Shown: piece by piece, positions 36,005 through 44,414 of the stretch
Position numbering within the stretch: the first letter of the stretch is position 1
Layout of the letters: every line of letters begins with the position of its first letter
DNA from: G963665495 sp963677785
Lineage (GTDB): Bacteria; Desulfobacterota; Desulfovibrionia; Desulfovibrionales; Desulfovibrionaceae
Length of the DNA stretch: 64,000 nucleotides
Direction: 5' to 3'
Assembly: GCA_963677785.2 (NCBI GenBank)
Contig: CAXXDH010000001.1
Coordinates: 310,001-374,000, forward strand
The notes under the pieces: generated by a model
What the model was told of the DNA's origin: nothing
Databases searched by the model: none
What the model saw: the letters and a program-made list of their open reading frames with translations, nothing else
Position numbers and translations under genes: made by a program

Positions 36005-38227
36005 ATGAGCGAACGGACTACCGGGTTTATAGTTGTGGATGACGGTGGGTGGATTCTGTACGCGAATTCCATGGCGCAGGAATATGTAGAAGCAGGTTGC
36101 GATCTGCATTTGAACGCATTACGCGCCAATGGCGAACATTATTTTACACTTGCGGACGGCAGCCGCCTGCCGGTCTCGGCCATGATCGTCACGCTGTATT
36201 GGGAAGGGAAAAAAGCCAGGGCGGTAAGCTTTGAAAAAAAGATCGCCTCAGCTGATTTTCATAAAACTGAGGAGCGCGAAACAACAGACTGTGAATTGGC
36301 CTTTGACGCGATCCCTGATGCGATCCTGGTGCTGGATTCCAAAGGAATCATCAAGCGGATCAACAGGGCTGCGGCCACATTATTCAATCTGGAAGCGCAT
36401 AAGGCGCCGGGCAGATCCTTTTGCCACCTGCCGGGATTTCAGACCGTGTTTTCAGATTTTTGCCCCCAACTGGATGAGAACCGCAGCCAGCCCGCCATGA
36501 GTGAAAAGAAGCTACCCAACAACAACGGCTGGGCGGAGATTCGCAGATTGCCCTTGTACGGGAAGAGCCGGCGGACAAAAGGTTTCGTGATGACGCTGCG
36601 GGACATAACGGTCTACAAGAATGTGGAGGAGGCCCTGCAGAGAGCGGAATTGCGCTATCGGGACATTTTTACCAATGCCGCCATCGGTATAGCGCAATCC
36701 ACTATGGAAGGACGTTTTCTACGTGTCAATCCCGCCTTGTCGTCCATGCTCGGCTATGAGTCTCCCACGGAGATGGTCATTGGGGTGCAAAATATCAAAG
36801 ACCAAGTTTATGCTGATGAGAAAGATAGAAAAGCTTTTATAGATGAATTAATGCAGTATGGCCGCGTGGTTGGGTTTGAAACCAGGATGAAAAAAAAGAA
36901 CGGGCAAATCGTCTGGGCATCGCTCAATTGCCGGCTGGTGCGGGATGAGGAGGATAATCCGCGCTATCTGGATACGTTTATCAACGACATCACAGCCCGG
37001 AAAGAGGCGGAGCAAGCTTTTCAGGAGCAGGCGCAGCTGTTGAACGGCGTGCTTGAAGGCATGGAAGCGGCTGTGTTCATTGTTGATGTGGAATCGCACG
37101 AGATAATTGAAGCCAATGCCGTTGCGGAAAGTCTGTTCGGCAACAAGCAGGAAAAGATACTCGGCAAGCAATGTACGATGCTGTTGGCAAATGATGAGAG
37201 AAAACATTTCTGTCACGAATTGACATACCCCTTGCGCAATATTGAAACCACGCTGGAATTGCCCAATGGCGAAATTCTGCCGGTGCAGCGAACCTTCACG
37301 CCGTTTGAAATGGGGGGAAAAAGGCTGATAGTGGAAACCCTGATCGACATCTCCGAACGCAAAGCCCTGGAGCGGCAGCTTACCTATACGCAGAAGCTGG
37401 AATCCGTGGGCGAGCTGGCCGCGGGCATTGCCCATGAAATCAATACGCCCATTCAGTACATTGGGGACAATACGCGTTTTTTGCAGGACGCGTTCGGGGA
37501 TTTGATGGAGCTTCATAACGTGGCCAAAGAAATTTTAAGCAAGGTTGACGGAGGCAGTGATCCGGAGGTGTGCAAGGCGGCTTTTCGGCAGGCGTTGCGA
37601 AAGGCTGATATCGAATACCTGAGCGAAGAGATACCCAACGCCGTGCAGCAGACTCTGGAAGGAGTGGATCACGTTTCCAACATCGTCAAGGCCATGAAAC
37701 AGTTTTCCCATCCGGACAGCGGAGAGTCGGTGCTGACGGACATCAACAAGGCAATCGAGAACACCATAGCCATTTCCAGAAACGAGTGGAAATACCATTC
37801 GAAGATCATCACGAATCTCCCGGACGATCTGCCTTTGGTGGAGTGTTCGCCTGGAGATATCAACCAGGTGCTGCTCAATATATTGGTCAATGCGGCGCAT
37901 GCCGTGTCCGGGGCGGTGGGAGACAGCGGCGAAACAGGCAGCATAGAGATTGTCACACGTAAAAAAGGGGATTTTGTGGAAATCAGCATCAAAGATACGG
38001 GAACAGGCATTGTGCCGGAAAACAGAGACCGCGTCTTCAACCCCTTTTTCACCACCAAGGAAGTGGGCAAAGGCACCGGGCAAGGTCTGGCTATTTGTTA
38101 CAACATTGTGGTGAAAAAACATGCCGGTACGCTGGATTTTCGCTCCAAGGTGGGGGAAGGTACCACCTTCTACATCCGCTTACCCATCAGAATGCAGCAG
38201 GAGACGCAAGATGTCGAAGAAGTGTAA
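36005..38227 (+). CDS. cytoplasmic multi-PAS sensor histidine kinase
   Basis: 740 residues without membrane segments. PAS-like domains occur at about 5-85 (degenerate), 95-220, 225-345 and 350-465, then HisKA with SVGELAAGIAHEINTPIQYIG (phospho-acceptor in HEIN), and a HATPase with ILVNAAHA, DTGTGIV and GTGQGLAI. The HEINTP form and the long insert before the ATPase are typical of deltaproteobacterial soluble kinases. The short ATG at 36005, after GGGG, fits the promoter. It overlaps the next gene by 17 bases, so the HDOD regulator at 38211 is its likely target. Confidence 0.92.
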   Translation: MSERTTGFIVVDDGGWILYANSMAQEYVEAGCDLHLNALRANGEHYFTLADGSRLPVSAMIVTLYWEGKKARAVSFEKKIASADFHKTEERETTDCELAFDAIPDAILVLDSKGIIKRINRAAATLFNLEAHKAPGRSFCHLPGFQTVFSDFCPQLDENRSQPAMSEKKLPNNNGWAEIRRLPLYGKSRRTKGFVMTLRDITVYKNVEEALQRAELRYRDIFTNAAIGIAQSTMEGRFLRVNPALSSMLGYESPTEMVIGVQNIKDQVYADEKDRKAFIDELMQYGRVVGFETRMKKKNGQIVWASLNCRLVRDEEDNPRYLDTFINDITARKEAEQAFQEQAQLLNGVLEGMEAAVFIVDVESHEIIEANAVAESLFGNKQEKILGKQCTMLLANDERKHFCHELTYPLRNIETTLELPNGEILPVQRTFTPFEMGGKRLIVETLIDISERKALERQLTYTQKLESVGELAAGIAHEINTPIQYIGDNTRFLQDAFGDLMELHNVAKEILSKVDGGSDPEVCKAAFRQALRKADIEYLSEEIPNAVQQTLEGVDHVSNIVKAMKQFSHPDSGESVLTDINKAIENTIAISRNEWKYHSKIITNLPDDLPLVECSPGDINQVLLNILVNAAHAVSGAVGDSGETGSIEIVTRKKGDFVEISIKDTGTGIVPENRDRVFNPFFTTKEVGKGTGQGLAICYNIVVKKHAGTLDFRSKVGEGTTFYIRLPIRMQQETQDVEEV

Positions 38228-39431
38228 GATTCTTTTCGTGGACGACGAACAGAACGTCCTGGATGGGCTGCGGCGGATGCTTCATTCCCTGCGCGGGGAA
38301 TGCGAGGCCAGCTTTTGGTCCGAGACGACAAAGGCACTGGAATTCATGGAACGCGAGCCCGTGGACGTGGTCGTGAGCGATATGCGTATGCCGGGTATGG
38401 ATGGCGGGGAATTTCTTGCGCAAGTGCGGAATCGTTTTCCGCATGTGGTACGCATCATTCTTTCCGGACATTCCGAAATGCAGAGCGTGATGAAATGCGT
38501 CAAGCCCGCGCATCAGTTTTTGAGCAAGCCCTGTTCCACGGAGGAGCTGGTGCAGGTGCTCAGACGATCTTGCTGCCAGAGCTGCCTGCTGGCCAATGAC
38601 TCCTTGCGCGATGTGCTCACTTCGCTGGACAGCCTGCCGGTCTTGTCGCCCATTTATCAGGAGCTTGTCAGCGAAATCAACATGGAAAATTCCTCGTTAG
38701 CCAAAATCGGAGATATTATTTCCAGGGACGTTGGCATGGCCGCTTCGCTGCTGCGACTGGTCAATTCGTCTTTTTTCGGTTTTGTGAACAGAATTTCCAG
38801 TCCGGCCCAGGCCGTGGCCCTGCTCGGACTGGAAATCGTCCGCGGGTTGATTCTGTCGGTTGAGCTGTTTTCCACTCTGGAAAAATCGCCCAACCCCTCC
38901 TTCAATTTCAGCGCCCTTTGGGAGCATTCTCTGCGTACGGCCGATATGGCCAAGAAAATTGCCAAGAGCGCTGGTGCTTCTCCCGATGTCGTGGATAACA
39001 GCTACATTGCCGGACTTTTGCATGATGTGGGAAAACTCATTCTGATCAGTGAATTGCCTGAAAGTTATGAATGGATTCTCAAAAGAATTCGCGCAGAAAA
39101 CAGCGTTCTCTGGAAAGCGGAAAAAGACGTGTTCGGCGTTTGCCATGGGGCAGTCGGGGCCTTTCTTCTCGGACTCTGGGCACAGCCGGAGCCGGTAGTC
39201 CAAGCTGTTGCTTATCATCACGAGCCCCTCTTGCTGGATCCCGAACAGTTTTCTCCTTTGACAGCCGTGCATCTGGCCAATTCGTTGGATCATGAGCTGG
39301 TCGTGATCAATCCGGAGTATTGCCAACGCCATCCGGATGCGGACTATCTGGCAAAAATGAACCTGGAAGGGGCGTTCAACGTTTGGAAAGAAGACTTCAG
39401 GAAGGATCTGGCAAAAGGAGAACGCCGATGA
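38211..39431 (+). CDS. response regulator with HDOD output domain
   Basis: 406 residues: receiver domain (about 1-125; KILFVDDEQN, VDVVVSDMRMPGMDGG, QFLSKPC) and HDOD domain (about 130-400) with SRDVGMAASLLRLVNSS, ISSPAQAVALLGLEIVRG and YIAGLLHDVGKLILISE, so an HD pair is present within the HDOD fold. AGGAGACGCAAG precedes the ATG. HDOD proteins usually act as regulatory scaffolds in chemotaxis or biofilm control. Coupled to the kinase upstream and to the next regulator (ATGA overlap). Confidence 0.93.
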   Translation: MSKKCKILFVDDEQNVLDGLRRMLHSLRGECEASFWSETTKALEFMEREPVDVVVSDMRMPGMDGGEFLAQVRNRFPHVVRIILSGHSEMQSVMKCVKPAHQFLSKPCSTEELVQVLRRSCCQSCLLANDSLRDVLTSLDSLPVLSPIYQELVSEINMENSSLAKIGDIISRDVGMAASLLRLVNSSFFGFVNRISSPAQAVALLGLEIVRGLILSVELFSTLEKSPNPSFNFSALWEHSLRTADMAKKIAKSAGASPDVVDNSYIAGLLHDVGKLILISELPESYEWILKRIRAENSVLWKAEKDVFGVCHGAVGAFLLGLWAQPEPVVQAVAYHHEPLLLDPEQFSPLTAVHLANSLDHELVVINPEYCQRHPDADYLAKMNLEGAFNVWKEDFRKDLAKGERR

Positions 39432-40594
39432 CTGAACGGATTCTGTTTGTGGATGACGAGAAAAATATTCTTGACTCCATGAAGAGGCTGCTGCGCAAGC
39501 GTTTTGAGATAGACACCGCTTTGGGACCGACAGCCGGTCTGGAGATGGTGAAAAAATTCAAGTTCGCCGTGGTGGTCTCGGATTTGCGTATGCCGGGTAT
39601 AGACGGCATCGAGTTTCTTTCCCACGTACGTATTATCAATCAGGACACGGTACGGATCATGCTGACGGGGTATGCGGATCTGAATGCCTCCATTGCCGCG
39701 GTGAACGAAGGCCGCGTGTTCCGCTTTTTGACCAAGCCCTGCCCGGACCAGCAGTTGATACAGACCCTGCAGGCCGCTTTGGAGCAGTACCAGCTGGTTA
39801 CGGCGGAAAAGGAACTGCTGCGCGATACGCTGCGCGGCATGGTAAGCCTGTTGAGTGATGTGCTTTCCAACCTCAAGCCGGAGATTTACGGCATCATTTC
39901 CCGGGTTCGCCCTTATATTCGAAAAATTTCCCGAAAGGTGCAGGATCCCAGACCCTGGGAGGTTGAGACCGCGACCATGCTTTGCCTGTTGGGGTTTATT
40001 TTTTTATCGGACAATTTGATCCAGCGCGTGGCCAAGGGCAAGGTAAAGGAACTCTCCGAACTGGACCAGCAGACTTATTTCCGCCACGCCGAACTGGCCG
40101 CGGAGCTTATTTCGCATATCCCGCGTATGGGGCCTATTGCCCAGATCATCCGGTATCAGGAAAAGGGCTATGACGGTTCGGGCGCTCCTTACGACGATAT
40201 CATCGGTAATAAAATTCCCTTGGGCGCGCGAATGTTGAAAGTGCTCCTTGATTTCGACCGGCTAGCCGCCGACGATACGCCCAAAAAAGACGCTCTGGCT
40301 AAAATGAAACGGCAGGCCCAATTGTATGATCTTCGGGTGCTGCAGGCCTTGGAGGACATCCTTGGCGATGATGTCAAATACGAGGTCAAAACCGTCAAAC
40401 TGCTCAGCCTGAGAAAAGGCATGTACCTGATGAGCGATATTATGATCACCCATGGGGGAAAGGAGATCAAAGCCCTGGCAAAGGGGCAGGTGCTCGACGA
40501 GGAGATGCTCATGGGAATCAAGCGGCTGGCCCAGCTGGCCCCCATGTCGGGACGTATCGACATCATTGAGCCTGGCAACGAATTTCCGGAATGA
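39428..40594 (+). CDS. response regulator with degenerate HD-GYP output
   Basis: 388 residues, receiver domain (about 1-120; ILFVDDEKNIL, FAVVVSDLRMPGIDG, FLTKPC) and an HD-GYP-like C-terminus. The catalytic HD pair is not present (LCLLGFIFLSDN at the expected place), the HHE of the GYP loop reads YQE, and the loop reads GYDGSGAP. It is therefore probably not an active phosphodiesterase and may bind ligand or partner only. AAAAGGAG precedes the ATG. The last gene of the three-gene operon. Confidence 0.88.
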   Translation: MTERILFVDDEKNILDSMKRLLRKRFEIDTALGPTAGLEMVKKFKFAVVVSDLRMPGIDGIEFLSHVRIINQDTVRIMLTGYADLNASIAAVNEGRVFRFLTKPCPDQQLIQTLQAALEQYQLVTAEKELLRDTLRGMVSLLSDVLSNLKPEIYGIISRVRPYIRKISRKVQDPRPWEVETATMLCLLGFIFLSDNLIQRVAKGKVKELSELDQQTYFRHAELAAELISHIPRMGPIAQIIRYQEKGYDGSGAPYDDIIGNKIPLGARMLKVLLDFDRLAADDTPKKDALAKMKRQAQLYDLRVLQALEDILGDDVKYEVKTVKLLSLRKGMYLMSDIMITHGGKEIKALAKGQVLDEEMLMGIKRLAQLAPMSGRIDIIEPGNEFPE

Positions 40595-40612
40595 GCCGGG
40601 TCGGACGTTTGC

Positions 40613-41785
40613 TCAGAAAAAGCTGATCGTGGTTTCCTTGAGGTGTTTTTCTTCCAGAATCAGACAGATGCGCTTGATGATGTTGCGCCGGATCTCCAGG
40701 TCGAGCGGCAGGTTCGGATCCTGATGCGCCTCGTTGATACGCGCGCCCACCAGAAATGTGATGCTGTCGCTGTTGATCAAAATGTCATACAAGTCGGCTG
40801 CGGGTGAATGTTCCGTGGGCTCGTGGTCGTTTTCCAAAAGTTGGGCCACCCGTGTCAGGGTCAGGATGCCCTCGGTCACGAGATCCATGCCTTTCATTTC
40901 ACCCGCCGGAGGTAGATCGCCCACGCCCTTGAGATTTGTGCGCAGCGTACGCCCCAGCTCCCGGGCGACGATGTTGGCCGTGGTGCCGCCGCAGATGACC
41001 TTGCGCCCGGCAAAGCTGTTCAAGCGCTCGGCATACTCCTTGTCCCGGCTTTGCACGTAGGGCGGACCGGTCAGGATCATCACCCGGCGCGGCTGCCGGA
41101 GGTAAATCACCGCCGCGGTCATGTCGTCGTATGCCAGGTGGTCGGGTTCCTTGCGCAGGGCTTCGCTCAGGATCTGCTGGGAAAGGGTTCGGGCCGAGAT
41201 GCCGGGAACGCTCGCGATTTTTCCAAGAACGAATTCCCTGCAGCCTTTGTTGCGCCACCCCAGAGGCAGTCTGTTCGTGCCCAATCCGCTTTGGGTGATG
41301 CCGTCGGAGGTGAAGACCAGCCTGTCTCCATGCTGCATGTCCAGATGGTATACGCGGATCACCCGTTCGTTGTAGCGTGGAGAAGTCATTTCCTCGAAGG
41401 GAATTTCCAGCGCCTGCCCTCCGCGAATCAGGATAAACGGCGGGTTGTCCATTTCTATGACCCGTGTGCTGCCGTCGGCGAGAATATCCACCACGGTGAA
41501 AGTGGCGTAGCTGATTTTGCGTACCTGGCAGACAGGCAGCGCGTCCATGATGACTTCGGCGGCGCGGACGATGTCGGTGTCGTTGGCTGTGAATTTGAGC
41601 ACCATGGTGGCGGTCATCAGGGAGAGAATACTGGCCTTCACCCCATGTCCGAGCCCGTCGGAAAGCACGGCTATGGTCCGGCCTTCCTCCGGCAGTTTGA
41701 GCGTCTTGAAGGCGTCGCCGCAGATATCCTCCCCGTATTTGTTGCGTTGGGTAGCTTCCACCTCGATGAAGGCATCCTGCGTCAT
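40613..41785 (-). CDS. SpoIIE/PP2C-type protein phosphatase of the hydrogenase operon
   Basis: 390 residues. The N-terminal 200 residues are a PPM/SpoIIE domain with metal-ligand motifs TIAVLSDGLGHGVKAS, LVFTSDGITQSGL and LAYDDMTAAVIYL; it should dephosphorylate Ser/Thr phosphoproteins. The C-terminal part (from 235, VMILTGPPYVQSRDKEYAER...) is a second domain of unknown role. The ATG overlaps the hydrogenase stop by four bases (ATGA), so the two are made together. Phosphatase genes beside group C [FeFe]-hydrogenases are known in anaerobes, where they are thought to pass the H2/redox signal on. Here the output is inferred. Confidence 0.9.
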   Translation of the reverse strand: MTQDAFIEVEATQRNKYGEDICGDAFKTLKLPEEGRTIAVLSDGLGHGVKASILSLMTATMVLKFTANDTDIVRAAEVIMDALPVCQVRKISYATFTVVDILADGSTRVIEMDNPPFILIRGGQALEIPFEEMTSPRYNERVIRVYHLDMQHGDRLVFTSDGITQSGLGTNRLPLGWRNKGCREFVLGKIASVPGISARTLSQQILSEALRKEPDHLAYDDMTAAVIYLRQPRRVMILTGPPYVQSRDKEYAERLNSFAGRKVICGGTTANIVARELGRTLRTNLKGVGDLPPAGEMKGMDLVTEGILTLTRVAQLLENDHEPTEHSPAADLYDILINSDSITFLVGARINEAHQDPNLPLDLEIRRNIIKRICLILEEKHLKETTISFF

Positions 41786-43551
41786 GAATGGCGCCCCCGC
41801 AGATCTTTTTCGGAGATGGGCTTGGCCTTGCTGGAAAAGTCTTCGGACAGCGAACGCAGCAGAATTTCGGTGTCGGCCATGTTTTCTCCCAGCCGGCAGG
41901 CGATTTCCTGTACGGTTTCCAGGTTTTTGCGGATGATTTCTCTGGCCCGCTGGGCAATTTCGTCGCGCCGCAGTTCAGACCCGGTCACGTCGAAAATGAC
42001 TCCGCCGACAACGCTTTGCGGCTCGATGCTGAAGATGGAGACGCTGAAAACCCTGTCTTCATGGCGCAGGGAATCGCGGTGAAAGTCCAGTTCACTTTCC
42101 AGCACGCGGCGGAAAAGTTCGGCAAAGGGGACGATTTTTTCCAGCGAAGCCCCTTCCATGCCCGGCTTGGCCTGAAAGGCAGTGAGTACGTCTTCCCCGA
42201 ACAACCCGGCAAACCGTTCGTTGCATTCGATGATATGCATATCTGCGTTTGCGATCACAACCCCCGCGGGGATGCAGCGCAGCAGGGCATTGGCTTTCCT
42301 GGTGGCCCGTTTGCGCAGGAAATGCACACACATGGAGGGTTCGGCCAGGCCTTCGAGTATGGCTCTGGCCAGGCCTCTGCATGTCTCGTGTCCGCAGCCG
42401 CCGCAATTGAGTTCGTCTTCCGGGCCGAATTTTCCCAGCAGGCGGAGAGCCGCACGGTATTGCTCTTCCGTGAATTCCGGCAGCTGCACCGGCGACGCGT
42501 GCAGGGTATCCTCTATGGAAACTTCCGGCGACCGCAGCGGCGAGTTGACCACGGGCTTGGCCGCTCTCTCAAAGACCTCGATCTGGTCGAGCAGGCGGGG
42601 ACGCGGGCTGGAAATGCACGGCCCCCGTACGCAGCCGCCCGCGCAGGAGAGCAGTTCCACAAAGACGGAATGGGGCAGAGGGCTGTTCTGAATATCCTGC
42701 AGGGCTGTTTCAATGTGATGAATGCCGGACAGGGTGGTGAAACAGACCGAATCGTTTCCCGTATAGGCTTTGACCGTGTCGGTCATACCGCCCTCAATGG
42801 GGTAGAGGGCGCCCTCTTTGGCGGCTTGGGGCACAAAGACATCTTCGGGCTCTGTCGTACGCTCCGTCTGGAGTGTCAGTTCCGCCAGGTCGATATTGTT
42901 CTGGGACAGCATGGTCTGCAGGTCGAAAAAGGTCATGGCCGCGTCGAGCAGCTCGGGGTGCTGGTCGGCCTCGTTTTTTTTTGCCACGCAAGGGCCGAAA
43001 AAAACAATGCGGATCTGCTCTCCAAACGCTTTGCGCAGCATGCGGCAATGAGAAAGCAGAGGCGAGAGCAGAGGCGTCAAATAGGGGACGAGCTCCGGCA
43101 TGTAGCCGCGTATGAAGTCGACTGCCGCCGGGCAGGCTGTGGAAAGCATGAGCCTGGGGCCTTCCTCTGCCAGGAGCTGGGCGGCTGCTGCGGAAACCTC
43201 CTGGGCGCCGAGAGCGGTCTCGGATACTCCGGCAAAACCGATCAGGCGCAGGGCTTTGATCAAAGCGCCTGGGGAGACGTTGGGGAATTCCACCACCCAC
43301 GAGGGGGCCAGAGATACATAGACCGGCCGCCTATCGCGTAAAAAATGGTAAACTTCGAACAGGTCGTTGCGGACATGTTTGGCATGAGCGGGACAGACGG
43401 ATACGCACCGTCCGCAGGCGATGCATAGTTCCGGCACCACCGAGGCCCGGCCGTTGTCCACCTGGATGGCTTTCACCGGACAGTACCGCAGGCAGCGGTA
43501 GCAATCCTGACATTCCGTTTCAACCGTATAAATAGGGTACTGGGTCGGCAT
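41782..43551 (-). CDS. sensory [FeFe]-hydrogenase (HydS/HsfB-like) with PAS domain
   Basis: 589-residue cytoplasmic protein. Order: two [4Fe-4S] ferredoxin sites (C14, C17, C20, C24 and C43, C46, C49, C53), an H-cluster domain with the four ligands in STACPA (C140), GPCVAKKNE (C188) and LLSCAGGCVRG (C303, C307), a small Fe-S domain (C383, C386, C391, C408) and a C-terminal PAS domain (about 420-540). The residue before C140 is alanine; catalytic hydrogenases have a proton-transfer cysteine there, whereas the described sensory (group C) enzymes have Ala. So slow turnover and a sensing role are expected. It lies between a [2Fe-2S] protein and a phosphatase on one strand. Confidence 0.92.
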   Translation of the reverse strand: MPTQYPIYTVETECQDCYRCLRYCPVKAIQVDNGRASVVPELCIACGRCVSVCPAHAKHVRNDLFEVYHFLRDRRPVYVSLAPSWVVEFPNVSPGALIKALRLIGFAGVSETALGAQEVSAAAAQLLAEEGPRLMLSTACPAAVDFIRGYMPELVPYLTPLLSPLLSHCRMLRKAFGEQIRIVFFGPCVAKKNEADQHPELLDAAMTFFDLQTMLSQNNIDLAELTLQTERTTEPEDVFVPQAAKEGALYPIEGGMTDTVKAYTGNDSVCFTTLSGIHHIETALQDIQNSPLPHSVFVELLSCAGGCVRGPCISSPRPRLLDQIEVFERAAKPVVNSPLRSPEVSIEDTLHASPVQLPEFTEEQYRAALRLLGKFGPEDELNCGGCGHETCRGLARAILEGLAEPSMCVHFLRKRATRKANALLRCIPAGVVIANADMHIIECNERFAGLFGEDVLTAFQAKPGMEGASLEKIVPFAELFRRVLESELDFHRDSLRHEDRVFSVSIFSIEPQSVVGGVIFDVTGSELRRDEIAQRAREIIRKNLETVQEIACRLGENMADTEILLRSLSEDFSSKAKPISEKDLRGRHS

Positions 43552-43649
43552 GCAACGTCCTTGCTTGATCTGTTATGGGAGTGTTCTGGGGGGATTGTAC
43601 AATCGCGGGACAAGACGTTCAAGAGTAGGGCATGACATGGCGGCCGGGC

Positions 43650-43892
43650 TCATTTGGAAAGATGCAGGTCCAGCAGTTCAATGAGGCGGTGTTCATCAAT
43701 TTCACTGAATAATTGTCCGTCGATACGAATATTGGGACTGGTGGGGCAATGGTCTTCGCAGCGGCTGCCCTTGAGTTCCACCGAATCGGCGAGTTCATGG
43801 TCGGCAAGGTATTGTTCTATCAGGTGCAGATGCTTTTTGTTGCCCCTGGCGAAACACGAGCTGCCCATACAGATGACTATTTCGTGTTGCAT
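43650..43892 (-). CDS. thioredoxin-like [2Fe-2S] ferredoxin
   Basis: 80-residue protein with the NuoE-like thioredoxin-fold ferredoxin pattern: CMGSSCFARG near the N-terminus (C7, C12) and LKGSRCEDHCPTSPNI (two more cysteines). Such proteins carry electrons to and from NADH-linked or hydrogenase modules. GGAGACAA precedes the ATG. It is first in the hydrogenase operon, followed by a 98-base gap, so it probably transfers electrons to or reports on the sensory hydrogenase. Free-standing hydrogenase subunits of this kind are known. Confidence 0.86.
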   Translation of the reverse strand: MQHEIVICMGSSCFARGNKKHLHLIEQYLADHELADSVELKGSRCEDHCPTSPNIRIDGQLFSEIDEHRLIELLDLHLSK

Positions 43893-44414
43893 TTGTCTCC
43901 GATACCCTGTTTGATTTTTTTGTGAAAAATAGCGCAATCTGTAGCCGCAAGCAAGATGAAATTCTCAGCGCCGATGTCATTTTGAGGCTTTTGCAGAAAT
44001 TGAAATAGAAGTTTAATCACATTTTAATGATAGTGACATTAAGATATTGATAACGCCGTCAAGAGCTGGCAATTTGAAACGGCAAGTTTGGGAAATTGTA
44101 TAACGCTGTGTCAGGAATAATATTTTTTTCGTAATGTAAGTTAATTATCTGATATGATAGATTATTTTATATATTTGGCATGCTGCGGCATGATCTGTTA
44201 TGTTCAGATGACGAGGATGAGGTATGAGCATTTTGGAAACCGTAGAGGTCGGAAAATGGCGGTAACGGCTGCCAGACATACCCTAACGAACCGGTTGGGA
44301 ACGCCCCAAATCCGCATGCATCGTGAACCAACCGTATCGTTTGCTTCCGGCTTTTTTCGAATGTGAAGCGGTTTCTTTGAGAGAGTGCTTGCGATAAACA
44401 ACCAAGGGGCGATT
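43893..44414. other. 522-base divergent intergenic region
   Basis: AT-rich between the hydrogenase operon and the HDOD gene. A TGGCATGCTGCGGCAT sequence near 44176 is a poor match to sigma-54 sites and includes a CATGC/GCATG dyad. A peptide frame of 13 codons after AGGATGAGGT (ATG at 44224) is possible but unsupported. Confidence 0.5.
43926..43954 (-). promoter_or_regulatory. candidate promoter of the sensory hydrogenase operon
   Basis: On the minus strand TTGCTT (43949-43954), a 17-base spacer and TATTTT (43926-43931) lie about 30 bases before the [2Fe-2S] gene. The boxes match sigma-70 consensus partly; no regulator site is recognised. Confidence 0.4.

Noticed and set aside
44170..44195. 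sigma-54 promoter before the HDOD gene
   Set aside because: TGGCA is present but the TTGC element is degraded to CGGC and no enhancer-binding protein gene is nearby.
44154..44366. 70-codon open frame before the HDOD gene
   Set aside because: No ribosome binding site at its start, atypical amino acids; a 13-codon frame inside has a better site but no support.
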